From assembly GCF_965227725.1 (NCBI RefSeq), contig NZ_CBDDGH010000001.1:1114728-1178727 (forward strand): DNA of 64,000 nucleotides, written 5' to 3'. Positions 41,437 to 49,908 of this stretch are shown one piece after another. The DNA comes from Shimia sp965227725. GTDB lineage: Bacteria > Pseudomonadota > Alphaproteobacteria > Rhodobacterales > Rhodobacteraceae. How positions within the stretch are numbered: position 1 is the stretch's first letter; each line of letters starts with the position of its first letter. The notes beneath the pieces were generated by a model. The model saw only the letters and a list, made by a program, of their open reading frames with translations, was not told where the DNA came from and ran no database searches. The position numbers were made by a program, and so were the translations under genes.

Positions 41437-42221
41437 CTTACCAGCCGATTGTCGTAGGCACGGGTCTTGTTGCATGGGGTTTCATGCAACGGACCATGGA
41501 GACCCAGACCGAAGCGTTTGAGAACTCCTTTATCGTCAAACGCGATCTCGACTATTTTGCCGAGAATATCGGTAAGGTTGAGAACGCCGAAGACTTGGTG
41601 AACGATCGTCGGCTTTTAACAGTGGCACTGGGCGCCTTTGGCCTTGATGAAGATATAAACAGCAAGTTCTTTATCAAAACCATCCTCGAAGAGGGTTCAC
41701 AAGCAGATGATGCCTTGGCGAACCGTTTGGCCGACACAAGGTATCGCGAATTTGCCGAAGCCTTTGGTTTTGGTGATTTGGGTGGGCCTTGGCACAAAAC
41801 GCCAGGTTTTGCAGAAAACATCCGAGAAGATTTTGTCGCACGCCAATTTGAGCGAGCGGTTGGCGAACAGGATGAAAATCTGCGCTTTGCCATGAACGCG
41901 GTACGTGAGCTGGACGACATCGCGCTCTCAGGCAGTAGTGACAACACCAACTGGTTCACAGTGATGGGCAACCCGCCACTGCGCCGGGTGTTTGAAACCG
42001 CTTTTGGGCTTCCAAGTGAATTTGGCTCACAAGATCTGGATTCTCAACTGAACACTTTCCGCAGCCGTCTGGAGAAACTCACAGGTGATGGCGAGATTTC
42101 CCAATTTGTGTCAACGGAAGCGCGTGACCAGATTGTGCAGCGGTTTTTGCTGATGTCTGAGATCAACAATGTCTCCGTCGCAAGCTCCGGACAGATCGCT
42201 CTGACCCTGTTGTCCTACTGA
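41433..42221 (+). CDS. DUF1217 flagellar protein
   Basis: Protein of 262 residues, mostly acidic helices (LNTFRSRLEKLTGDG, EARDQIVQRFLLMSEI). The start YQPIVVGTGLVAWGFMQRTM, the RDLDYFAENIGKVENAEDLV block and the RRVFETAFGLPSEFG block are those of DUF1217. In alphaproteobacteria this gene lies in flagellar clusters and its product is thought to be involved in flagellar assembly or export; function is not known. Ends the flagellin-side plus operon. Confidence 0.75.
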   Translation: MTYQPIVVGTGLVAWGFMQRTMETQTEAFENSFIVKRDLDYFAENIGKVENAEDLVNDRRLLTVALGAFGLDEDINSKFFIKTILEEGSQADDALANRLADTRYREFAEAFGFGDLGGPWHKTPGFAENIREDFVARQFERAVGEQDENLRFAMNAVRELDDIALSGSSDNTNWFTVMGNPPLRRVFETAFGLPSEFGSQDLDSQLNTFRSRLEKLTGDGEISQFVSTEARDQIVQRFLLMSEINNVSVASSGQIALTLLSY

Positions 42222-42244
42222 TCTTAAAGACCGACAAGGCACTT

Positions 42245-42288
42245 ACGCGATACAGCTGCGATAACGACGCAATACAGACGCGATACCG
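42245..42288. repeat. 11-bp tandem repeat, four imperfect copies
   Basis: ACGCGATACAG, CTGCGATAACG, ACGCAATACAG and ACGCGATACCG follow each other without a gap; the next three bases ACG start a fifth partial unit. It lies 24 bp after the DUF1217 stop, before the terminator. Confidence 0.8.
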
Positions 42289-42299
42289 ACGTCCCAAAT

Positions 42300-42338
42300 C
42301 GCTCAAAAAGGCGCGCTCGAAGGCGCGCCTTTTCTGTG
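42300..42338. terminator. bidirectional terminator between DUF1217 gene and fliI
   Basis: AAAAAGGCGCGC-TCGAAG-GCGCGCCTTTT: 7 GC pairs plus an A/T run on both sides, serving both converging units. Confidence 0.85.
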
Positions 42339-42339
42339 T

Positions 42340-43674
42340 TCAGACGCCGCGTGCCCCGGCGCGTCTCAGCAGCAATGTGAGCTTGGCAAAGGCGTTGTCA
42401 ATGGACGCGCTCTGGCCATCTCCAAGGTAGGAATCCAGCTCTGGCCAGGCGTTGATCGCCACGTCCAAGGCAGGATCAGATCCGGCGGAATAAAGCCCGG
42501 CGCGGATCATCGTGGCGGATTGTTCATAGGCGCCCAAAAGCTTGCGAGCCTCTGTAATCACTGCATTTTCTGTTTGTGTAGCACAGTGCGGCAAGCTCCG
42601 TGACACTGACCTCAGAAGGTCCACAGCTGGGTAGCGGCCGCGCTCAGCGATCTTGCGATCCAGCACCACATGTCCATCCAACACCCCCCGCAAAATATCC
42701 GCGATCGGCTCATCCATATCCGAGCCCGCCACCAAAACACTGAACACACCGGTGATATCGCCTTGCCCTTCCAACCCGGGGCCGGCACGTTCACACAGTG
42801 ACATGATCATATGAGAGGTCGATGGCGGATATCCCCGAAGCGCTGGCATTTCTCCGGCCGCAACGGCCACCTCACGGTGAGCCTCTGCGAATCGGGTAAT
42901 CGAATCTGCCATGAAAATCACATGCTTACCCTGATCGCGGAAGTGCTCTGCCACACTCATCGCGGCGAGAGCGCAACGCCTGCGCACGAGCGGCGATTGA
43001 TCGGATGTGGCGGCGACGACGATGGACCGCTTAAGCCCTTCAGGCCCCAAGACATGCTCAACGAATTCCCGAAGTTCACGCCCCCGTTCCCCAACCAGCG
43101 CAATGACGGCGATGTCACCTGTCATGTGGCGGGCGAATTGCCCCATGAGGCTCGATTTGCCGACACCAGATCCTGCAAACAAACCAATACGTTGGCCCTT
43201 CACGATCGGCAGCATCGTATTGAAGACCGCCATCCCGGTTTCAAGCCGGCTGCCAAGTGCCCGTCGCGCCGCCGCAGGTGGGGGCGGGTTTTTCAGGGGC
43301 CGCATTTCCGGTCCACGCAACAGAGGTTTTCCGTCAATCGGGTTTCCGTAAGGATCAATGATCCGCCCGATCCAAGCATCCGAAGGCGCGATCCCGATCT
43401 GGTCGCGCAACGCAACGCGATCTCCAATCGACACGCCATCCGGTGCCGCGTCAGGTAACATTGTCATATCGTTACTATGCAACTGTATGACTTCACCGGA
43501 AATCCTGCGCTCATCCTGAAGTGTAACTTCTAGCAAATCTCCGATTCGCGCGACTTTGTTGAGGCCGCGCACCCTCAGAAGATTGCCCTCAACCGCGCTT
43601 ACACGGCCTATGTCCTTGATTGGGCGCACTCTTTCGAGTTCCGCGCCAAGGCTTTCTAGCCCTTTTGTGTCCAT
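42340..43674 (-). CDS. fliI: flagellum-specific ATP synthase FliI
   Basis: ATPase of the flagellar type III export apparatus, 444 residues. Walker A is near 167-174 (LFAGSGVGKSSLMGQ), Walker B is at MADSITRFAEAHRE, and the late GYPPSTSHMIMSLCERAGPG and RGRYPAVDLLRSVSR blocks are typical. The ORF runs to 44247, but residues before MDTKGLESLG are antisense to flgB; GGAG 6 nt before the ATG at 43674 sets the start. Its partners FliH-like and FliJ-like genes are in other operons. Divergent from flgB. Confidence 0.95.
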   Translation of the reverse strand: MDTKGLESLGAELERVRPIKDIGRVSAVEGNLLRVRGLNKVARIGDLLEVTLQDERRISGEVIQLHSNDMTMLPDAAPDGVSIGDRVALRDQIGIAPSDAWIGRIIDPYGNPIDGKPLLRGPEMRPLKNPPPPAAARRALGSRLETGMAVFNTMLPIVKGQRIGLFAGSGVGKSSLMGQFARHMTGDIAVIALVGERGRELREFVEHVLGPEGLKRSIVVAATSDQSPLVRRRCALAAMSVAEHFRDQGKHVIFMADSITRFAEAHREVAVAAGEMPALRGYPPSTSHMIMSLCERAGPGLEGQGDITGVFSVLVAGSDMDEPIADILRGVLDGHVVLDRKIAERGRYPAVDLLRSVSRSLPHCATQTENAVITEARKLLGAYEQSATMIRAGLYSAGSDPALDVAINAWPELDSYLGDGQSASIDNAFAKLTLLLRRAGARGV

Positions 43675-43720
43675 TGGATTCTCCAAAGTTCCTACGAAAC
43701 ACTTTCTAAAGGAATCAGGG

Positions 43721-43736
43721 TTAAGCCTTGCTTTAA
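43721..43736. promoter_or_regulatory. TTAA-N8-TTAA near-match to a CtrA box
   Basis: TTAA (43721-43724) and TTAA (43733-43736) in the 84-bp region shared by fliI and flgB. The CtrA consensus has a 7-bp spacer; here it is 8, so the case is weaker than at 58705. Confidence 0.3.
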
Positions 43737-43758
43737 GCAGTTCGAGGGAGAAGCCCCG

Positions 43759-44142
43759 ATGTTCAAATCGTTGGACGTTTTCAAAGCCGCCCATGCCATG
43801 GGCAAACATGCAGCCGCACGACAGACCGTCGTTGCGCAGAACATGGCGAATGCGGATACTCCGGGTTATCAAGCCCGCGATATCAAACCTTTCCAAGAGA
43901 TTTATCAGAATGATGGCGGTAGCGGCACCATGCGTGCAACCCGCGCTGGTCATCACGGCAGCAGCTTGGAGTCCTCTGACATGGCTCCAGGTCTCTCCAC
44001 TGCGGAAGTTTCCCCCAACGGTAACAGCGTTTCTGTCGAAGAAGAGATGCTGAAAGCAGTAGAAATCAAGCGCCAGCATGATCGTTCGGTCGCGATTTAC
44101 AAATCCTCCATGTCTGTCCTGCGCACAGCCATCTCGCGTTAA
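43759..44142 (+). CDS. flgB: flagellar basal-body rod protein FlgB
   Basis: Proximal rod subunit of 127 residues, secreted through the flagellar export gate. The rod N-terminus VVAQNMANADTPGYQARDIK and the C-terminal helix EEEMLKAVEIKRQHDRSVAI are conserved. GAGGGAGAAGCC gives a strong ribosome site. First gene of the nine-gene plus operon that runs to the FliL-like gene at 48340; upstream region shared with fliI. Confidence 0.93.
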   Translation: MFKSLDVFKAAHAMGKHAAARQTVVAQNMANADTPGYQARDIKPFQEIYQNDGGSGTMRATRAGHHGSSLESSDMAPGLSTAEVSPNGNSVSVEEEMLKAVEIKRQHDRSVAIYKSSMSVLRTAISR

Positions 44143-44161
44143 TTCACAAGGTATCTGATCT

Positions 44162-44548
44162 ATGAGCGACTTCGGTACAGCCCTAAGTGTCACCTCCTCT
44201 GGCCTACGTGCACAGGCCGCGCGCCTGCGCCACGTCTCTGAGAACATCGCAAACGCTGATACACCCGGGTATCAGCGTAAAACTGTTCAATTCGAAGCTG
44301 ATACGGCTGCGCGCGACGGGCGCGTCTCGGTTGGTCCGGTACAGCTTGATCGTTCGGAGGGTCAGCAGATTTATGACCCAAGCCACCCGATGGCGGATGG
44401 CACCGGGAACTACATGAGCTCCAACGTTGATATGATCATCGAAATTGCGGACGCGCGTGAGGCGCAGCGCAGCTATGAAGCCAACCTCAAAATGTTCGAC
44501 CAGACGCGACAGATGTCTTCGTCGCTGATGGAACTTTTACGCAAATAA
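44162..44548 (+). CDS. flgC: flagellar basal-body rod protein FlgC
   Basis: Proximal rod subunit of 128 residues: SDFGTALSVTSSGLRAQAAR, ENIANADTPGYQRKTVQFEA at the N-terminus, and C-terminal NVDMIIEIADAREAQRSYEA with KMFDQTRQMSSSLMELLRK. Length and motifs fit FlgC. It follows flgB by 19 bp and precedes fliE by 22 bp. Confidence 0.93.
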   Translation: MSDFGTALSVTSSGLRAQAARLRHVSENIANADTPGYQRKTVQFEADTAARDGRVSVGPVQLDRSEGQQIYDPSHPMADGTGNYMSSNVDMIIEIADAREAQRSYEANLKMFDQTRQMSSSLMELLRK

Positions 44549-44570
44549 CAAGTGAATAAGGAGAGCCAGA

Positions 44571-44858
44571 ATGGATGTCCGTACAGTACTCGCCGCACAG
44601 AAATATACCGCTTCCAAGCCTGCAACCGGCCCGGCGGAAAATGCTCAAGGTGGCAACGCGCTATTTGGTCTGGCGAAAGACTTCGCCGCGACCCTGCAGG
44701 AAAGCGAGCAGGTGTCCATGCAGGCCATGACCGGCAAAGCGGACCCGCACACGCTGGTCCAAGCTTTGGCTCAGACTGAGCTGGCCGTCGAAACTGCCGT
44801 GACCGTGCGCAACAAGGTCGTGGAAGCCTACCAAGAAATCCTGCGCATGCCCGTCTGA
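44571..44858 (+). CDS. fliE: flagellar hook-basal body complex protein FliE
   Basis: MS-ring to rod adaptor of 95 residues. LFGLAKDFAATLQESEQVSM followed by MTGKADPHTLVQALAQTELA and VRNKVVEAYQEILRMPV, the highly conserved FliE C-terminus. AAGGAGAG is placed before the ATG. Overlaps fliQ by 1 bp. Confidence 0.92.
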   Translation: MDVRTVLAAQKYTASKPATGPAENAQGGNALFGLAKDFAATLQESEQVSMQAMTGKADPHTLVQALAQTELAVETAVTVRNKVVEAYQEILRMPV

Positions 44859-45127
44859 TGCTGGAGCAGGCCATCTTCTTTGACACGCTGCGCCAAGGTC
44901 TTTGGGTTGCAGTTTTGATCTCCACGCCGATCCTGGCTGTGGCGCTGATCTCTGGTGTGGCAGTTGGCTTGTTTCAGGCTTTGACATCCATTCAGGAAAT
45001 GACGCTGACGTTTGTGCCCAAGGTTCTGTGCATCGTCATCATTTTCTGGGCGACCATGGGTTTCATGGTGCAGACGCTCGTGTCGTTTTTTCAATCAAAC
45101 ATTATCCCGCTTGTTGTCGGAGGCTGA
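44858..45127 (+). CDS. fliQ: flagellar export gate protein FliQ
   Basis: Small membrane protein of 89 residues with two hydrophobic hairpins (about 14-38 and 50-75): VAVLISTPILAVALISGVAV and KVLCIVIIFWATMGFMVQTL. Part of the FliPQR export gate. The family signature QALTSIQEMTLTFVPK is present. FliP and FliR are coded in two other operons of this window, so the gate proteins are split over three transcription units. Confidence 0.93.
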   Translation: MLEQAIFFDTLRQGLWVAVLISTPILAVALISGVAVGLFQALTSIQEMTLTFVPKVLCIVIIFWATMGFMVQTLVSFFQSNIIPLVVGG

Positions 45128-45129
45128 CT

Positions 45130-45843
45130 ATGGATAACGCCGGTTACACCACACTGACCCGTCAATCCGGGCTGAAACGAGAGATGACTGTTTTGGCCAA
45201 TAACATCGCCAACGCGGCGACAACGGGCTATCGCGCAGAAGGTATTACCTTCTCGGAATTCATTAAGTCTGCGCCAGGGACTGAAAGTATCTCGATGGCT
45301 GCCGCCAATGTGCAGACGACGTCGCTGGAGCAGGGCGCTCTGAAAAAGACCGGTGGCAGCTTTGATTTCGCGGTCGAAGGTACAGGGTTCTTCCTCATTC
45401 AGACTCCTGAAGGGGAACGACTGACTCGTGCAGGTGCTTTTACACCAAATGAGAATGGTGATTTGGTCACCATGGATGGCAACCTGGTTCTGGATGCTGG
45501 CGGTGCGCCGGTCTTTATTCCACCAGATGCCAAGGGCGTTGATGTGGCCTCAGACGGTACGCTGAGTGTTGATGGCCAGCCGCTGGGGCAGATTGGTCTC
45601 TATCGACCGACGAATCCGCTCGATCTCAGACGTGAGTCGGGCACTCTGTTTGAAGCGCCGGATGGATACGAACCCATCGAAGATGGGCGTATTTTGCAGG
45701 GCTTCTTGGAAAGTTCCAACGTCAATCCGATCAACCAAATTTCGCGCATGATCGAGGTGCAACGCGCCTATGAGATGGGTCAAACCTTCCTCGACAATGA
45801 ACACAACCGCATTCGCGACGCGGTAAAAACACTAGTCAAGTAA
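45130..45843 (+). CDS. flgF: flagellar basal-body rod protein FlgF
   Basis: Rod protein of 237 residues of the FlgF/FlgG type: MDNAGYTTLTRQSGLKREMT, NNIANAATTGYRAEGITFSE, VEGTGFFLIQTPEGERLTRA, and C-terminal LESSNVNPINQISRMIEVQR, GQTFLDNEHNRIRDAVKTLVK. The ORF reaches back to 44902 in the frame behind fliQ, but the ATG at 45130 is the only family-like start. 2 bp after fliQ. Confidence 0.93.
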   Translation: MDNAGYTTLTRQSGLKREMTVLANNIANAATTGYRAEGITFSEFIKSAPGTESISMAAANVQTTSLEQGALKKTGGSFDFAVEGTGFFLIQTPEGERLTRAGAFTPNENGDLVTMDGNLVLDAGGAPVFIPPDAKGVDVASDGTLSVDGQPLGQIGLYRPTNPLDLRRESGTLFEAPDGYEPIEDGRILQGFLESSNVNPINQISRMIEVQRAYEMGQTFLDNEHNRIRDAVKTLVK

Positions 45844-45858
45844 CCAGAGGATTTTGCC

Positions 45859-46644
45859 ATGCGGGCCCTTACGATTGCAGCCACAGGTATGAGCGCACAG
45901 CAGCTGCGTGTCGAAACCATTTCCAACAACCTCGCCAACATGTCGACCACTGGCTACAACGCACGTCGCGCTGAATTTGCCGACCTGCACTACCAGCAAG
46001 TGTCGCGCGCTGGTGCGATCAGCGCCTCTGATGGGTCGGTTCTGCCGACGGGTGTGCAGGTAGGTCTAGGTGTGCGCCCTTCCGCGATTTCCGTTCAGCT
46101 CGAACAGGGCTCGTTATCCAACACCGGTGGTGACCTTGATGTGGCCATCGAAGGCAAAGGCTATTTTGAGGTGGCACTGCCTTCCGGACAGTCTGCGTAT
46201 ACCCGTGATGGTGGTCTGAAACGCAGTGCCGACGGTTTGATCGTGACATCCGATGGCTTCCCTGTGGCGCCTCAGATCACGATCCCAGAGGATGCGCGGA
46301 GCATTTCCATCAACGGTGATGGTGAAGTCTACGCGTATTTCAACGACTCCCCTGATGCGGAACTTTTGGGGCAGTTCTCTCTGGCCAATTTCTCAAATGC
46401 GAAAGGGCTCGAGGCGATTGGTGGAAACCTGTTCCTTGAAACCGAGGCGTCCGGCGCTCCTGCCGTATCCGACCCCGGTCAAGATGGTCTGGGCACCATT
46501 CGCCAGGGCTTCCTTGAAGACAGCTCCGTGGATGCTGTACGCGAGGTGACCGAGCTGATTGAGGCGCAACGTGGTTACGAAATGAACGCCAAAGTTATCA
46601 CCGCGGCCGACCAGATGATGGCTGCCACAGCGCAGGTAAGATAA
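45859..46644 (+). CDS. flgG: flagellar basal-body rod protein FlgG
   Basis: Distal rod protein of 261 residues, the usual FlgG length: MRALTIAATGMSAQQLRVET, NNLANMSTTGYNARRAEFAD, the QVGLGVRPSAISVQLEQGSL block and the C-terminal SSVDAVREVTELIEAQRGYE. GAGGATTTTGCC is upstream. Followed 1 bp later by flgA. Confidence 0.95.
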   Translation: MRALTIAATGMSAQQLRVETISNNLANMSTTGYNARRAEFADLHYQQVSRAGAISASDGSVLPTGVQVGLGVRPSAISVQLEQGSLSNTGGDLDVAIEGKGYFEVALPSGQSAYTRDGGLKRSADGLIVTSDGFPVAPQITIPEDARSISINGDGEVYAYFNDSPDAELLGQFSLANFSNAKGLEAIGGNLFLETEASGAPAVSDPGQDGLGTIRQGFLEDSSVDAVREVTELIEAQRGYEMNAKVITAADQMMAATAQVR

Positions 46645-46645
46645 A

Positions 46646-47065
46646 ATGAAACGCATCCTTGCAGCTCTACTTCTGGTTTGTGCGGCACCGGTTTCAGCTG
46701 AAATCGTTGTGGCGACTCAAACCATCCGAGCCAATACCATCGTCACTGCCGACGCTGTTGGTCTCAAACAGGGTGATGTCGCCGGGGTGCATTCTGACCT
46801 TGAAGCCGTCATCGGGCTCGAAGCACGGAAAGCGATCTATCCCGGCCGCCCCGTGCGACTTGGCGATGTTGGTGCGCCGGCATTGGTTGAGCGCAACCAA
46901 ATCGTGACCCTCAGGTACAACTCGGGAGGTCTCGAGATTCTAACCGAAGGGCGCTCCTTGGCGCGTGCAGGTGCCGGAGAGGCTTTGCGCGTCATGAATA
47001 TTGGATCCCGGTCAACAGTGACAGGGACTGTAATGCCGGACGGCAGCGTCCACGTGTCTAACTAA
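46646..47065 (+). CDS. flgA: flagellar P-ring assembly chaperone FlgA
   Basis: Periplasmic protein of 139 residues with signal peptide RILAALLLVCAAPVSA (about 2-18), then a SAF-type fold: IVVATQTIRANTIVTADAVG, RPVRLGDVGAPALVERNQIV and MNIGSRSTVTGTVMPDGSVH. Helps FlgI build the P ring, although no flgI is found in the window. Short form lacking an N-terminal extension, common in Rhodobacterales. Confidence 0.88.
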   Translation: MKRILAALLLVCAAPVSAEIVVATQTIRANTIVTADAVGLKQGDVAGVHSDLEAVIGLEARKAIYPGRPVRLGDVGAPALVERNQIVTLRYNSGGLEILTEGRSLARAGAGEALRVMNIGSRSTVTGTVMPDGSVHVSN

Positions 47066-47074
47066 AGGAAGAGA

Positions 47075-47809
47075 ATGGTGCGTCTTTTTTCAGCAGTTCT
47101 CGTGATCTCAGCGCTGGCCATCTCTGGGTGCGCGCGTATGGATCACATCGGCAAAGCGCCTAGCTTTACGCCGACTACGAATAATCAAGAGCACTATGCG
47201 ATGATGAATCCACCGCTGCCGGCTCAAACCAACGTATCCCGCCGCTCTGACAGTGCCTCTCTTTGGAGTGGCAATAAGCAGTCCTTGCTTGGCGACCGCC
47301 GAGCCGCGCAGCGTGGCGACATTCTGACTGTTGTCATTGAGGTAGATGAAGAAGCTGAAATCGACAATGAAACCGAGCGTAACCGCAGCGGCTCTGAAAG
47401 CCTGAGTGTTCCGCAGCTGATCGGCATTCCTCAGCGTGTCAACGACAGGCTGCCAGACGGCGCGACGACGGATCCTTTGGTGGATCTGACTTCGACAAGC
47501 AGCAGCAGCGGCGATGGCTCTGTGAAACGTAGCGAAAAACTCACGCTCCGCGTCGCCGCAACAATCGTAGATGTGCTGCCAAATGGCGTGCTTGCCATCC
47601 AGGGTACGCAGGAGCTCCGTGTGAACTTTGAGCTGCGGGAGCTTCTGGTTTCTGGATATGTGCGACCAGCCGATATTTCTCGTAAAAACGAGATCACTTT
47701 TGACAAAATCGCGTCGGCGCGTGTCTCTTACGGTGGCCGCGGACAGATCACTGACGTGCAACAACCCCGCATTGGACAGCAAGTCCTCGACGCTGTGCTG
47801 CCATTCTGA
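47075..47809 (+). CDS. flgH: flagellar L-ring lipoprotein FlgH
   Basis: Outer-membrane lipoprotein of 244 residues. Lipobox LAISGCARM with the acylated Cys near residue 18. Conserved parts: SLWSGNKQSLLGDRRAAQRG, ILTVVIEVDEEAEIDNETER, VLAIQGTQELRVNFELRELL and VRPADISRKNEITFDKIASA. Follows flgA by 9 bp. Confidence 0.93.
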   Translation: MVRLFSAVLVISALAISGCARMDHIGKAPSFTPTTNNQEHYAMMNPPLPAQTNVSRRSDSASLWSGNKQSLLGDRRAAQRGDILTVVIEVDEEAEIDNETERNRSGSESLSVPQLIGIPQRVNDRLPDGATTDPLVDLTSTSSSSGDGSVKRSEKLTLRVAATIVDVLPNGVLAIQGTQELRVNFELRELLVSGYVRPADISRKNEITFDKIASARVSYGGRGQITDVQQPRIGQQVLDAVLPF

Positions 47810-47821
47810 TCAAGGTCTCCC

Positions 47822-48340
47822 ATGAAAAAACTTCTCCCAATCATCATGTTGCTCGTCGGTGTTGGCGCGGGTGTGGGTGCAGGGCTTGCCCTGCGCCCGG
47901 CACCGGAACCTCCGGCTATGGATGCAGAGATGGCTGACGGCGCCGAACACGCCGACGAGCACGACATGAAAAAGGAAATGAAAAAGGAAGAGAAGGCTGA
48001 CGGCCCACCAAAGGGGCGCGAATATGTTGAACTGGTTGACCAGTTCATCATCCCGGTCGTGAACGACAGTTCTGTAACCTCGCTGATCTTGATCACACTC
48101 ACGCTGGAAGTTGACTCCGGCGCCACGGAGCGGGTGTTCCAGGCCGAGCCACGTATTCGCGGCGCGTTGCTGCAAGCGATGTTTGATCACGCAAATATTG
48201 GCGGATTTAATGGCGCTTTCACAAACTCAAGCAAGCTTGAGCCGCTTCGCCAGACCTTCGTAGAGGTGGCGCAAAAAGTGTACGGCGACGAGATTTCTGA
48301 CGTTTTGATCGTGCAAATTACCCGCCAGGACGTGTCGTAA
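47822..48340 (+). CDS. FliL-like basal body-associated protein, second copy
   Basis: Protein of 172 residues with an N-terminal membrane anchor (PIIMLLVGVGAGVGAGLAL, about 6-25), a charged linker (DEHDMKKEMKKEEKADG) and a periplasmic domain: YVELVDQFIIPVVNDSSVTS, LITLTLEVDSGATERVFQAE, EPLRQTFVEVAQKVYGDEIS. This fits the FliL family distantly; a normal FliL gene is at 58161. It closes the flgB operon and may be a paralogue with a different ring location. Confidence 0.68.
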   Translation: MKKLLPIIMLLVGVGAGVGAGLALRPAPEPPAMDAEMADGAEHADEHDMKKEMKKEEKADGPPKGREYVELVDQFIIPVVNDSSVTSLILITLTLEVDSGATERVFQAEPRIRGALLQAMFDHANIGGFNGAFTNSSKLEPLRQTFVEVAQKVYGDEISDVLIVQITRQDVS

Positions 48341-48377
48341 GAGGTAAGGGACTCTCCCTTCTCACGACGACAAAAAG

Positions 48378-48412
48378 AACGCGCCGAGCCATGGCTCTGG
48401 CGCGTTTTTTTA
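48378..48412. terminator. bidirectional terminator between FliL-like and FliJ-like genes
   Basis: AACGCGCC-GAGCC-AT-GGCTC-T-GGCGCGTT, a 13-bp stem with one bulged T, followed by seven T and preceded by AAAAAG. Its T run overlaps the stop codon of the minus-strand FliJ-like gene. Confidence 0.88.
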
Positions 48413-48820
48413 TCCGCAGTTGAGCTTGGTTTCCATCACGGCTTCGATCAGCGCGGTTTGCCGCGCTTGGCGGCGTTTGCTTTCTGCATCTTCAAGCAAG
48501 GTCTTCATGACATCTGCTTTGCCGAAGTGCTTTTGCAGTTCCCGAAACGCCATTTCCTTGCGAACCAAGACATTGGCGAGCTGGTGGTTCAAGATTTTGC
48601 GGTTGCGGCCAATCCAGTTGTTCCATGCCAGATCGCCACCCGTCATACGCAAGGCGCTGTCATGGCGCATCGTCTCGCGCCCGCTTTTTTCTTGCTCGGT
48701 GAGGTCATTGAGCAAGCCACGCAGCTTTGTTTCTTCTGCTTGTACGACTTGCATGGCGGCCTGTGCTTTTTGGTAGCGCGCCTGAGTGATCACATTCAGT
48801 TCTTTCAAATCGTCGCTCAT
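48410..48820 (-). CDS. FliJ-like flagellar coiled-coil protein
   Basis: Protein of 136 residues, highly charged and helical throughout: LKELNVITQARYQKAQAAMQ, EETKLRGLLNDLTEQEKSGR, LANVLVRKEMAFRELQKHFG, ESKRRQARQTALIEAVMETK. Size and coiled-coil nature agree with FliJ, the stalk of the export ATPase, and no other fliJ is seen; direct sequence similarity is weak. It is the last gene of the ten-gene minus operon, overlapping flhB by 4 bp. Confidence 0.5.
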   Translation of the reverse strand: MSDDLKELNVITQARYQKAQAAMQVVQAEETKLRGLLNDLTEQEKSGRETMRHDSALRMTGGDLAWNNWIGRNRKILNHQLANVLVRKEMAFRELQKHFGKADVMKTLLEDAESKRRQARQTALIEAVMETKLNCG

Positions 48821-49908
48821 ACCCGTCCTTTCGCGCGTTGGCGCATGGCATCTGCAAAGCGTATGGCTGCAGCCACTGCCGCATATTGCTCAACCGGAAT
48901 TTCCTGACCGATCTCTACAATCGCATGCAATGCGCGCGCTGTTGGAGGATCCCGGTGGATTGGAATGGCGGCTTCTTGCGCCTTTTCTCTGATGCGCGCA
49001 GCGATTTCATCGACGCCCTTGGCAACGCAGACCGGTGCTTCGCCAGGGAGCCGCGACCATTTGAGCGCAACTGCATAATGTGTCGGGTTAACGATGATGA
49101 CATCTGCCTCCGGCACGTCCGCCAGCATCTGGTTCATCGCGATTTCCTGACCTTTCTGGCGGCGCTGTTGTTTCATATGCGGGTCGCCCTCAGATTCTTT
49201 CTGCTCGTCGGTCATCTCTTTTCGGGTCATCATATTTTTGCGGATGTGCTCGGCGCGCTGCCAGAAATAATCCACAGCTGCGATTGAGGCAGCGACGATG
49301 ATCACGATCATCAAGAATTCGAGCATCAGCCGCCCAAGCAGAGCCGGTACCATGATTGCATCGAGCTGGATTGAGGAGGCCATTTCAGGCATCCGTATGT
49401 TCAAGAAGATACCGAGGCAAATCGAGTAGATCGCAAGCTTCGCGAAGCTTTTCGCAAATTCAAAGAGTCCGTTGCGCCCAAATTTGTTTTTGGCATTCGA
49501 AATCGGGCTGATCTTTGAAAGCTTGGGCTGAATTTTTGAAGGGGCGAAGATAAAGGCGTTCTGAGCGATGATGCTGAGGATCACAGCGATCATCGGGATC
49601 ACGAACCATGGTGCCACAGCCCAAATCATCTCCAGCATGATGCCGCCAATAGGCGTGGAAGGACTGCCTTCAAAAACCAGCGGCGCGATGGATTCTGCCT
49701 GATCCAGAAGAACCATCAGACCATTTCCAGCCGCTTTGATGGTGCCTGCACCCACAGCCAGAAAAGCCAGTGTGATACCCAGATATCCTGCGGCGACCGA
49801 TACATCGGCAGATTTTGCGATTTCACCCTTTTTTCGTGCCTGATCCAGCTTCTGCTGGGTTGGCTCAAAGGACTTTTCGCTGTCGTCGTCCTGACCGCCT
49901 CCGCTCAT
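48817..49908 (-). CDS. flhB: flagellar export gate and specificity switch FlhB
   Basis: Membrane protein of 363 residues: charged N-terminus DDDSEKSFEPTQQKLDQARK, four membrane segments between about 40 and 215, and a cytoplasmic domain with the autocleavage site NPTH at 274-277 (IIVNPTHYAVALKW), which switches export from hook to filament proteins. Late block KGVDEIAARIREKAQEAAIP. Start overlaps the fliR stop by 4 bp. Confidence 0.95.
   Translation of the reverse strand: MSGGGQDDDSEKSFEPTQQKLDQARKKGEIAKSADVSVAAGYLGITLAFLAVGAGTIKAAGNGLMVLLDQAESIAPLVFEGSPSTPIGGIMLEMIWAVAPWFVIPMIAVILSIIAQNAFIFAPSKIQPKLSKISPISNAKNKFGRNGLFEFAKSFAKLAIYSICLGIFLNIRMPEMASSIQLDAIMVPALLGRLMLEFLMIVIIVAASIAAVDYFWQRAEHIRKNMMTRKEMTDEQKESEGDPHMKQQRRQKGQEIAMNQMLADVPEADVIIVNPTHYAVALKWSRLPGEAPVCVAKGVDEIAARIREKAQEAAIPIHRDPPTARALHAIVEIGQEIPVEQYAAVAAAIRFADAMRQRAKGRV

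Noticed and set aside
42245..42288. Short repeats as a CRISPR remnant
   Set aside because: Units are 11 bp without spacers, and no cas gene is present.
42340..44247. 635-residue FliI with a long N-terminal extension
   Set aside because: The extension before the ATG at 43674 runs antisense through flgB; FliI starts normally at MDTKGLESLG with a ribosome site.
44902..45843. FlgF with a 76-residue N-terminal extension
   Set aside because: The extension is a shifted frame of fliQ; the family start is the ATG at 45130.
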